Notes under the pieces: generated by a model
The model's database searches: none
Seen by the model: only the letters and a program-made list of their open reading frames with translations
Told to the model about the DNA's origin: nothing
Source: Bacteroidota bacterium
GTDB lineage: Bacteria > Bacteroidota > Ignavibacteria > Tepidaquicellales > Tepidaquicellaceae
DNA length: 8,765 bases
Assembly (NCBI GenBank): GCA_003519545.1
Contig: DOWN01000150.1
Span: forward strand, 1-8,765
Direction: 5' to 3'
Program-made: the position numbers and the translations under genes
Shown here: one piece after another, positions 1 to 6,339 of the stretch
Layout: every line of letters begins with the position of its first letter
Numbering within the stretch: the stretch's first letter is position 1

Positions 1-1
1 G

Positions 2-85
2 CCAGTCAGGAATATCAGTAAAATTATTTCTGAATATTATAAGATAAAGGTAAGGTATGTTAAAAAATATAAATGGAAAAATTGA
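2..85 (+). CDS. Possible C-terminal tail of a plus-strand gene cut by the window edge
   Basis: Reading from position 2, 27 codons are open before a TGA at 83-85. The peptide is rich in Lys, Tyr and Ile and ends in KYKWKN, which could be the basic tail of a protein that begins outside the window. Nothing in it identifies a family. An open stretch of this length arises easily by chance in AT-rich DNA, so this is a weak call. The other two plus-strand frames close sooner. Confidence 0.25.
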   Translation, partial: PVRNISKIISEYYKIKVRYVKKYKWKN

Positions 86-226
86 AATGAATTTCCAGAA
101 TGGTGAATTGAGGTTTTTTCGTTTAAGGAAATTCTTAAATGTTTTGTAACATAAAAACTGGAAAATGAATAGAAGTCCAAAAACAACCGAGAAAAAAATT
201 ATTCTTCGAGATAGAGGCATTTTAAT
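86..226. other. Non-coding stretch
   Basis: This AT-rich stretch lies between the possible gene end at 85 and the hairpin at 227. The only small reading frame starts at ATG 87 and gives 20 codons with no recognisable features. I see no tRNA, repeat or convincing promoter here. Confidence 0.5.
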
Positions 227-254
227 ATAAGGCAGGTTTTATGACCTGCCTTAT
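227..254 (-). terminator. Perfect 11-bp hairpin downstream of the S9 peptidase gene
   Basis: ATAAGGCAGGT (227-237) pairs perfectly with ACCTGCCTTAT (244-254) around a 6-nt loop. The hairpin lies 16 nt beyond the stop of the minus-strand peptidase gene, where a terminator would be expected. On the minus strand the stem is followed by a mixed A/T sequence (ATTAAAATGC) rather than a clean U-run, so it is not a textbook intrinsic terminator. On the plus strand a T-run starts about 11 nt after the stem. It may act in either direction or protect the 3' end of the mRNA. Confidence 0.6.
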
Positions 255-269
255 TGGTATAACAAATTT

Positions 270-2183
270 TTAGTTACTTTTGTTCAAATGTTTTTTGAGA
301 AACTTTTCCATTTCTCCATAGAAATCAAATCTATTCTCTTCATTATAAAAACCGTGTCCTTCGTTATCTTTAACCATATAATCAATATCAATTCCCCTTT
401 TCTTGAGGGCTTCTACCATTTGATCTGATTCCGCTTTTACAACTCTCGGATCATTTGCACCTTGTGCTATGAAAAGAGGGGCAACAATTTTATCAACATG
501 AAATACAGGGGATGTAGCCCGGAACTGAACACTGTCAGTTTTTGGATTTCCTACCATTTCATACATCATCTCAAGAAATGGTTTCCAATAAGGAGGAATA
601 GTTTCCATAAAAGTGAATAAATTAGAGACACCAACATAATCAACACCGGCAGCATATAGTTCAGGAGTTAAAGTTAAACCTGCAAGAGTAGCATATCCGC
701 CGTAAGATGCACCATAGATAGCGACTCTTTTAGGATCGGCAATTCCCTCTTCAATTAGCCAAAGAACACCGTCAGAAATATCATTCTGCATAGTGAGCCC
801 CCATTGTTTGAATGATTTTTCCCAGAATTCTCTTCCGTATCCGGTGGAACCTCTGAAATTCATTTGCAGAACTGCGAAACCTCTGTTAGCAAGGAACTGA
901 ACTTCAGGGTTGAAAGTCCAGACATCACGATACCAAGGACCACCGTGAGGATTTACAACAACAGGAAGATTTTTAGGATCAACACCTTTTGGTAAAGTTA
1001 AATATCCGTGAATTGTTAACCCGTCTCGTGAAGTATATTTAATAGGTTTCATTTCAGCAAGATCTTCTTCATTCAACCATGGACTTACATCGGCAAGTTT
1101 GGTTAAATTTTTAGAATCATAGTCAAAAATATAGAAAGAACCGAGGGATCTGTCACTATATGTTCTGACAAGATATTTATCTTCATTTTTAGTTACATCA
1201 GTGATTACAATTTCAAGTTTTGTTCCAAGTTGTTTATTAAGTTCATCATAAATTCCTTTTGTTCTATCATCGAGGAAATGAAGAAATCTTTTCCAGGTTG
1301 TATATGGAACTGAAGTTAATACTTTTCTTTTTCTTGAATAGTTAAGAGATGTTACATCAACCTCAGGATGTTCATAAAGCAGTTCAAGTTCTTTAGCATT
1401 TTTAATGTCATATTTTACAATCGCACTTTTATCTCTTCCAAGATTTGAAGTTGCATAAATATTTTTGTTATCAAATGTAAAAAACAGAGGATAAAGATTT
1501 TCTTTAAAGTTAGTTGTTAAGACAGGTTTAAATTCATCTGCTTCGGTTTCTCTGTATAATAAACTTGTATTAACACCATCGGTTGTAGTTGCTACTCTAA
1601 GTTTACCATCATGATCAGTCATCCACCCGCTGATATTTCCCGGGTTTTCTGCAATTAAAGTAAGTTCACCGGTATTAACATTTATTCTATAAACATCAAA
1701 CAATTGTTTATTACGTTTATTCATTTCAATAATCATAAACTCCTCAAGTTCCGGTAAGTCATCTGTTATTCTCACTTGCACACTGTCAAACGGAGTAAGA
1801 CTTACAGGGTTTTTCCCGTCAGTATTAACACCGAACAACTGAAAATTTTCATCACCGCCTTTATCCTGAATGTAAATTATTCTGTCGTTTCCTTTCCAGA
1901 AATAGAAATATATATCACGATTGAGAGATTCAGTAATACGTGTTACTTCATTAGTTTCAAGATTCTGAATGTGAACATTCATTCTATTCTGATAAGGAGC
2001 AAGAAATGAGAGATATTTACCATCCGGTGAAATCTGATACCCTGATTTATCCGGATTACGGAAAAAATCTTTTAGAGGAATTTCTTTTGTTTGAGCAATT
2101 GCAGTATTTTGCATTTGAAAGATTAAAGTTAAAATTAATAAAAATAATAAAGACGAAATAGATTTGTTTTTCATAAGAATCAT
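270..2183 (-). CDS. Exported S9-family serine peptidase (prolyl oligopeptidase / acylaminoacyl-peptidase type)
   Basis: The protein has 637 residues. Residues 1-30 form a signal peptide (basic start, hydrophobic core at about 10-23, likely cleavage after TAIA), so it probably acts in the periplasm. Residues 35-375 look like the beta-propeller of S9 peptidases, with short repeats such as 'SPDGKYLSF' (52-60). Residues 378-637 are the alpha/beta-hydrolase catalytic domain. HGGPW (413-417) supplies the oxyanion region, GASYGG (491-496) contains the nucleophile Ser493, GANDPRV gives Asp578 and EGHGF gives His610, so the triad is complete. The family cleaves peptides or removes N-terminal residues; the exact specificity (DPP-like or acyl-peptide) is not readable here. 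A second in-frame ATG at codon 4 (MKNKSIS) gives a more typical signal peptide and may be the true start. The gene diverges from the metal operon, and no functional link is evident. Confidence 0.93.
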   Translation of the reverse strand: MILMKNKSISSLLFLLILTLIFQMQNTAIAQTKEIPLKDFFRNPDKSGYQISPDGKYLSFLAPYQNRMNVHIQNLETNEVTRITESLNRDIYFYFWKGNDRIIYIQDKGGDENFQLFGVNTDGKNPVSLTPFDSVQVRITDDLPELEEFMIIEMNKRNKQLFDVYRINVNTGELTLIAENPGNISGWMTDHDGKLRVATTTDGVNTSLLYRETEADEFKPVLTTNFKENLYPLFFTFDNKNIYATSNLGRDKSAIVKYDIKNAKELELLYEHPEVDVTSLNYSRKRKVLTSVPYTTWKRFLHFLDDRTKGIYDELNKQLGTKLEIVITDVTKNEDKYLVRTYSDRSLGSFYIFDYDSKNLTKLADVSPWLNEEDLAEMKPIKYTSRDGLTIHGYLTLPKGVDPKNLPVVVNPHGGPWYRDVWTFNPEVQFLANRGFAVLQMNFRGSTGYGREFWEKSFKQWGLTMQNDISDGVLWLIEEGIADPKRVAIYGASYGGYATLAGLTLTPELYAAGVDYVGVSNLFTFMETIPPYWKPFLEMMYEMVGNPKTDSVQFRATSPVFHVDKIVAPLFIAQGANDPRVVKAESDQMVEALKKRGIDIDYMVKDNEGHGFYNEENRFDFYGEMEKFLKKHLNKSN

Positions 2184-2228
2184 AAATTTAATTTGATTAT
2201 AAATACGAATTGATAATGAATTGAGTTA

Positions 2229-2236
2229 CAAAAATA
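2229..2236 (-). promoter_or_regulatory. Candidate Bacteroidota-type -7 element for the S9 peptidase gene
   Basis: Read on the minus strand this is TATTTTTG, a full match to the TAnnTTTG -7 consensus of the Bacteroidota primary sigma factor. It would place the transcript start some 40 nt before the peptidase ATG. No TTG -33 element is found at the usual distance upstream, and such A/T-rich octamers occur by chance, so the call is tentative. Confidence 0.3.
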
Positions 2237-2287
2237 CACAAAAAGTATAAAAAATAAGATATAAATTAATATACCCATAATATTATA

Positions 2288-2301
2288 TTAGGCATACCTA
2301 A
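2288..2301. promoter_or_regulatory. Putative DtxR/MntR-type operator (inverted repeat)
   Basis: The sequence TTAGGCATACCTAA has perfect 5-bp arms, TTAGG and CCTAA, around a 4-bp centre (CATA). TTAGG-type half-sites are characteristic of DtxR/IdeR/SirR-like metalloregulator boxes. It lies 43 nt upstream of the ATG of a DtxR-family repressor that heads a metal-transport operon, which fits autoregulation. It is the only such palindrome I found in the window. The lone ACCTAAT at the regulator start (2340-2346) repeats one arm but has no partner. Confidence 0.7.
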
Positions 2302-2309
2302 TTTTATTG

Positions 2310-2338
2310 TTGATAATTGTATTGTTATTATTTAATTT
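2310..2338 (+). promoter_or_regulatory. Weak candidate promoter for the metal operon
   Basis: TTGATA (2310-2315) is followed after 17 nt by TAATTT (2333-2338). The first hexamer matches a -35 element in five of six positions; the second is a poor -10. TAATTTTA (2333-2340) also matches seven of the eight positions of TAnnTTTG, with a TTG 20 nt upstream. Either reading puts transcription start at or next to the ATG at 2345, implying a nearly leaderless mRNA, with the operator just upstream of the -35. This is suggestive only. Confidence 0.22.
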
Positions 2339-2344
2339 TACCTA

Positions 2345-3001
2345 ATGCGAAGCAATACCAACATAGAAGATTATTTAAAGAATATTTACAGTTTAAAAAA
2401 TTCAAGAGGTAAAGTTACTACATCTGATTTGGCTGAAAAGATGGGGATTTCATCGGCATCTGTCAGCGAGATGATTTCAAAATTATCTAAAACTGGTTTA
2501 GTAAAATATTTACCTTATAAAGATTTTGAATTGACAAAAAAAGGAGATGAGATAGCATTAAATCTCATTAGGAAACACAGAATTTGGGAAGTATTCTTAG
2601 TTGAATATTTGAAATATCCGTGGGATAAAGTTCACACTGAAGCGGAGATACTTGAACATTCATCGAGCGATGAGTTAATAGAGAAACTTGAAGAATTTTT
2701 AAAATTCCCAAAAACTGATCCTCATGGTTACCCTATTCCTGACAGAAACGGACATATAGAGAAAGACAAAAGTGTTAAGTTGACAGAATTGAAACCGGGA
2801 GATGTTGCTATGATAATTAAAGTTTCCGATGAAAGTTCAGAAGTTTTGGAATACCTGACAAAGATGAATATTAATCTGAAAGATGAAATAAAAATTATTG
2901 ATAAGATAAATTTTGATAATTCGATTCAAATACAAAATAAAAAGGATAAAATATTTTTGAGTGAAAAATTATCTGCAAACATTTTCGTAATAAAAATATG
3001 A
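2345..3001 (+). CDS. DtxR/MntR-family metal-dependent transcriptional repressor
   Basis: The protein has 218 residues in three parts. A winged helix-turn-helix (about 7-68; recognition helix near 36-50) is followed by the metal-binding/dimerisation domain (about 69-135, with the family motif DPHGYPIP at 125-132). A C-terminal FeoA/SH3-like domain (about 145-218) starts at 'LTELKPGD'. By alignment from memory with DtxR and MntR, the metal-ligand positions are Asp9, His78, Glu82, His97, Glu101, Glu104 and His105. Asp9 and Glu101 are the MntR-like choices where DtxR has Met10 and Cys102, whereas His78/Glu82/His97 match the DtxR ancillary site. Manganese or iron is therefore the likely co-repressor, unresolved here. 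It is the first gene of the metal operon, has no Shine-Dalgarno, and overlaps the next gene by 4 nt (ATGA). It probably binds the inverted repeat at 2288-2301 and represses its own operon when metal is replete. Confidence 0.93.
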   Translation: MRSNTNIEDYLKNIYSLKNSRGKVTTSDLAEKMGISSASVSEMISKLSKTGLVKYLPYKDFELTKKGDEIALNLIRKHRIWEVFLVEYLKYPWDKVHTEAEILEHSSSDELIEKLEEFLKFPKTDPHGYPIPDRNGHIEKDKSVKLTELKPGDVAMIIKVSDESSEVLEYLTKMNINLKDEIKIIDKINFDNSIQIQNKKDKIFLSEKLSANIFVIKI

Positions 3002-3909
3002 ACAAATTTAAATTATATATAACAACAGTTTTAATAATTGCATTATTAAGTTTTTCATGCGGAAACGGTAATAAAGAAAAGGAACAGGAAAGACGAGGAA
3101 GAATAAGAGTTATATCAACAATTACTATAATTGATGATTTAGTAAAACAGATTGGTAAAGATAAAATAGAAAGTTCTGTAATTTGTGAAGTCGGAACTGA
3201 TCCGCATACTTATAAACCAAAACCCGGAGATCCTAAAAAAGTCAGTGAAAGCGATTTAGTTTTCATTAACGGGTTTGGACTTGAACACTGGATAGAAGAG
3301 ATGGTGAGAAATGCCGGAGGAAACAAAAAAGTTATAACTGTTACAGACGGATTGACTGCTATTACAGATGAACAGGGGTATGGAGATCCTGATCCGCATT
3401 TATGGTTTAACGTTGATTATGTAAAAACATATTCAAAGAATATAATGGAAGCTTTTGTATTAGCAGACCCTGTGAATAAAGAATTTTATATGAACAATTA
3501 TAACAGTTATGTAAAAGAGTTAGATAAATTACATACTGATATATTGGAAGGTGTAAAACAAATTCCTGAATCGCAAAGAGTTTTGATTACGTCACATGAT
3601 GCTTTCAGGTATTTCGGAAAAGCATATGGATTTGAAGTGAGAGGTTTGCAGGGAATTTCAACAGAAGCAAAAGTTCAGACTGAAGATGTAAAAAATTTAA
3701 TAGATTATATAAAATCAAAAGGATTGAAAAGTGTATTTATTGAAACAAGTGTAAATCCTAAATTATTAGAACAGATTTCGTCAGAAACAGGTGCGAAAGT
3801 CGGAGGAACATTATACTCAGATTCATTAGGAGATCCGGGAACAGAAACAGGAACTTATATTGGGGCAGTGGAATATAATGTTAATACAATTATAAACGCC
3901 TTAAAATAG
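2998..3909 (+). CDS. Metal ABC transporter substrate-binding lipoprotein (TroA/ZnuA family, cluster A-I)
   Basis: The protein has 303 residues. The N-terminus is a lipoprotein signal with hydrophobic residues 7-20 and the lipobox-like LSFSC, acylated at Cys21, as common in Bacteroidota. This should tether it in the periplasm, where it captures the metal and delivers it to the permease. The family metal site can be read as His70 (TDPHTY), His134 (PDPHLW), His200 (SHDAF) and Asp275 (YSDSLG), the three-His-plus-Asp set of TroA-like proteins. The TroA-type motif 'LQGISTEA' is at 217-224. The flexible His-rich loop typical of zinc-specific ZnuA is absent. Metal choice among Zn, Mn and Fe cannot be fixed from these residues. 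The gene overlaps the repressor by 4 nt and is followed after 5 nt by the first barrel gene, so translation is probably coupled. Confidence 0.93.
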   Translation: MNKFKLYITTVLIIALLSFSCGNGNKEKEQERRGRIRVISTITIIDDLVKQIGKDKIESSVICEVGTDPHTYKPKPGDPKKVSESDLVFINGFGLEHWIEEMVRNAGGNKKVITVTDGLTAITDEQGYGDPDPHLWFNVDYVKTYSKNIMEAFVLADPVNKEFYMNNYNSYVKELDKLHTDILEGVKQIPESQRVLITSHDAFRYFGKAYGFEVRGLQGISTEAKVQTEDVKNLIDYIKSKGLKSVFIETSVNPKLLEQISSETGAKVGGTLYSDSLGDPGTETGTYIGAVEYNVNTIINALK

Positions 3910-3914
3910 AAACC

Positions 3915-4739
3915 ATGAAAAAATTATTTTTTCTTGTGTTATGTTTTTTATTTACAAAAGTAATTTATCCGCAAAGCATTAATAAAATTGCAATTGACAG
4001 AAGTTACAGTTCAAAATCCGCATTCACAATTCCGGAAAAAAATTTACAAATTGAGTTAGGTTTTACATTCGAAAATATTGAAAGTGAAAATAAACCCGAC
4101 ATAGTTGCCGGTGATCCTTACTTTATTAAAACAGACAGAAAGATTAGTGTGCCCGCATTCTTAATCCGTTATGGAGTTTCAGATTTTATCGAATTAAGAA
4201 CAGGTGGGGAATTTAAAGTTATAAATTCTCAAATAACTGAAATGAATAGCGGTTATAAATGGGATTCTGATGAAAGAGATTTTGAGAATTTTAGTTTGGG
4301 AGCAAAGTTTAATATTCAACGGGAGAAAAATTTCATACCTCAAATTGCTTTGATAGTTGAAAATGTAATTCCAAGTTTTGATTCAGAGAAGAGAATTAAT
4401 TTAATAAATCCAAAATTAGCAATTTATTTTTCAAATAATTTATCTAAAAATTTTTTAATTGGTTATAACGGAGGAGTTAATATTATAAAGGATGGTGAGA
4501 GTAATGCTTTTTATTCATTTTCATTGTATGGAAATATTTTTAATGAATTTGAAATGTTTGCAGAATTTTTTGGGACGAATTTTTTAAATAGCGGTGAGAC
4601 ATCAAATTATTTGAAAGGTGGATTTTCTTATTTAATTAAAAACAATTTGTTATTAGATATATCCGGCGGAAAAAAATTAAATAAAGAGTTTAATGAATAT
4701 TTTGCAGGAGCAGGTTTAACTTTCAGAATGCCAAAATAA
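3915..4739 (+). CDS. Outer-membrane beta-barrel protein of the 'transporter' / MetA-pathway family, diverged copy
   Basis: The protein has 274 residues. A signal peptide (1-20, ending YPQ) is followed by alternating hydrophobic/polar strands separated by polar turns, ending in an aromatic-containing strand (FAGAGLTFRMPK), as expected for an outer-membrane barrel. It resembles the family annotated as transporter or putative phenol MetA-pathway protein (PF13557-like, from memory). The N-terminal hallmark TDRPDxTES seen in its neighbour is altered to IDRSYSSKS at 27-35, while SAFTIP and LQIE are kept. It is paralogous to the next gene along its whole length. It lies between the substrate-binding and ATPase genes, 5 nt after the former, so it probably works with metal uptake, perhaps as an outer-membrane channel. 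That role is inferred from position only. Confidence 0.75.
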   Translation: MKKLFFLVLCFLFTKVIYPQSINKIAIDRSYSSKSAFTIPEKNLQIELGFTFENIESENKPDIVAGDPYFIKTDRKISVPAFLIRYGVSDFIELRTGGEFKVINSQITEMNSGYKWDSDERDFENFSLGAKFNIQREKNFIPQIALIVENVIPSFDSEKRINLINPKLAIYFSNNLSKNFLIGYNGGVNIIKDGESNAFYSFSLYGNIFNEFEMFAEFFGTNFLNSGETSNYLKGGFSYLIKNNLLLDISGGKKLNKEFNEYFAGAGLTFRMPK

Positions 4740-4787
4740 TTAAATTTATAACACAAAATAAAAATTTAACAAATAAAAAAAACAAAT

Positions 4788-5597
4788 ATGAAAAAAATTA
4801 AATTACTTATTTTTTGTTTACTCGCTTTAAACACATTAAAATCTCAGACAGTTACTGAGATAATAACAGACAGACCTGATGCAACTGAGTCAGCATTTAC
4901 AATTCCCGTTTACAAATTACAAATCGAAGGTGGATTTGAATATAGCAGAAACAAAGAAACGGTTGAATATCTTTTAAACAGTACTCAAGAAAGAAGTGAC
5001 ATCAATATAAAAACACCTACATTATTACTTAGATATGGGCTAAATGATATTACTGAATTAAGAGCCGGGATAGAATATATTACAAACAAAGTTGAATACT
5101 CAAAAAGTCCTGATATAAACTCAAATTCAGGTGATTTTCAGAATTTAACAATCGGAGCAAAATTTAAAATCGGAGAAGCAAAAGGTTGGATTCCTGAATC
5201 TGCTGTTATTGTTGAGGGCGGATTTCCATTATTAGTTTCAAAAACTTCCAAGAGTATAATACCTTCAATTGTTTTTTGTTTTGAAAATGAACTTTCCGAC
5301 AGATTATCCTTAACATATAATTTAGGAGCGGAAGGTGAAGGTGAAGACGGAAGTGCAAATTTATTATACACAATTTCATTAGGTGCAGACATTAGTAAAA
5401 ATGTAGGAGTGTTTGTTGAAAATTTCGGACAGCGAAACATTCAATTAAATAATGTTCCTGTCAGTTATATAGACGGAGGACTTTCATTTTTAGCAAAAAA
5501 TAATTTGCAGTTTGATGTTTATGGTGGCACAAGAATTAACAAAAACACAAATGAATTTTTTGTCGGAGCAGGTGTAAGTTACAGAATACCAAACTAA
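4788..5597 (+). CDS. Outer-membrane beta-barrel protein of the 'transporter' / MetA-pathway family, canonical copy
   Basis: The protein has 269 residues. A signal peptide (about 1-19, ending LKS before QTV) precedes the family motif TDRPDATES (27-35) and SAFTIPVYKLQIEGGF (35-50). The rest alternates short amphipathic strands and loops, and the last strand is FVGAGVSYRIPN. The alignment with the preceding gene runs end to end, closest in the first 50 and last 40 residues (for example KNNL, NK, GAG), so the pair arose by tandem duplication. The two genes are separated by a 48-bp A-rich spacer, the longest gap inside the operon, with no hairpin or operator-like repeat. The ATPase gene starts 1 nt after this stop codon. 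Passage of metal, or a structural or sensing role at the outer membrane, are both possible; the biochemical function of this family is poorly defined. Confidence 0.8.
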   Translation: MKKIKLLIFCLLALNTLKSQTVTEIITDRPDATESAFTIPVYKLQIEGGFEYSRNKETVEYLLNSTQERSDINIKTPTLLLRYGLNDITELRAGIEYITNKVEYSKSPDINSNSGDFQNLTIGAKFKIGEAKGWIPESAVIVEGGFPLLVSKTSKSIIPSIVFCFENELSDRLSLTYNLGAEGEGEDGSANLLYTISLGADISKNVGVFVENFGQRNIQLNNVPVSYIDGGLSFLAKNNLQFDVYGGTRINKNTNEFFVGAGVSYRIPN

Positions 5598-5598
5598 T

Positions 5599-6339
5599 AT
5601 GGACGTAATAAAAGTAAAAAATTTAACCGTTACTTATAACAGGAAACCTGCAATAAAAGGTATTAACCTGAACATCCAAAACGGAAGAATCATTGGAATA
5701 ATAGGACCCAACGGAGCAGGCAAATCAACACTGATAAAAGGTATTCTTGGATTTTTACCTGTTGATACAGGTGAAGTGAAAGTATTCGGAGAAAATGTAA
5801 ATCAAGTGTTGAAAAAAATTTCTTACATCCCTCAGAAAGAACAATTCGATTGGGACTTCCCTATTAATGTATATGATGTAGTTGTAATGGGCAGATATCC
5901 TTATTTAAGTTTATTCGGTCATCCGACTCAAAAAGATAAAAAAATTGTAATTGATGCACTTGAAAAAGTGGAGATGTTAAAATATAAAGATACACAGATC
6001 AGAAATTTATCAGGCGGTCAACAACAGAGAATTTTTCTTGCGAGAGCACTTGCTCAGGAAAGTGAAATTTATTTTATGGATGAACCGTTTGTCGGTGTTG
6101 ATGCAAAAACTGAAAAGTCAATTTTTGAAATTATAAAAGAATTAAAGGAATCAGGAAAAACTATTCTTATTGTTCATCATGATTTAAGCAGAATAAAAGA
6201 ATATTTTGATGAAGTAATTTTGATAAATCAAACGTTGATAGCATACGGCAACACAGAAAAAGTTTTTACAAAAGAAAACATTGAGAAGACATACGGAGGT
6301 CAATTGACAATATTACAAAAAGCGAATCAGTTATTATGA
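5599..6339 (+). CDS. Metal ABC transporter ATP-binding protein (ZnuC/TroB/MntB type)
   Basis: The protein has 246 residues, normal for this family. All ATPase motifs are intact: Walker A GPNGAGKST (36-44), Q-loop Gln79, signature LSGGQQQR (137-144), Walker B IYFMDEP (157-163) with catalytic Glu162, D-loop around GVDAK (166-170), and H-loop His194 in VHHDL. The segment 'QFDWDFPINVYDVV' (82-95) after the Q-loop is typical of Mn/Zn/Fe-type importers, which places it in the cluster with TroB, MntB and ZnuC. It would sit on the cytoplasmic face as a dimer, powering the permease encoded next. The start lies 1 nt after the barrel gene stop, and the end overlaps the permease gene by 4 nt (ATGA), so the two are probably made together. 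No unusual residues were seen. Confidence 0.95.
   Translation: MDVIKVKNLTVTYNRKPAIKGINLNIQNGRIIGIIGPNGAGKSTLIKGILGFLPVDTGEVKVFGENVNQVLKKISYIPQKEQFDWDFPINVYDVVVMGRYPYLSLFGHPTQKDKKIVIDALEKVEMLKYKDTQIRNLSGGQQQRIFLARALAQESEIYFMDEPFVGVDAKTEKSIFEIIKELKESGKTILIVHHDLSRIKEYFDEVILINQTLIAYGNTEKVFTKENIEKTYGGQLTILQKANQLL

Noticed and set aside
48..61. AAGGTATGTT segment resembling the operator read on the other strand
   Set aside because: About 10 of 14 positions match, but the second arm (CCTAA) is lost, so it is not a palindrome, and it is not next to a gene start.
1776..2009. 77-codon plus-strand open frame
   Set aside because: It lies wholly antisense to the S9 peptidase propeller region, has no recognisable motif and is explained by the codon pattern of the real gene.
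2340..2346. ACCTAAT at the start of the repressor gene, repeating one arm of the operator
   Set aside because: It has no matching TTAGG arm at the right spacing, so a second operator is not supported.
4740..4787. 48-bp spacer between the two barrel genes as an internal promoter
   Set aside because: The plus strand contains no G at all, so TAnnTTTG and TTG elements are excluded, and no hairpin or inverted repeat is present.
5138..5440. 100-codon minus-strand open frame
   Set aside because: It is antisense to the second barrel gene, Ser/Pro/Asn-rich as mirror translations often are, with no family resemblance.
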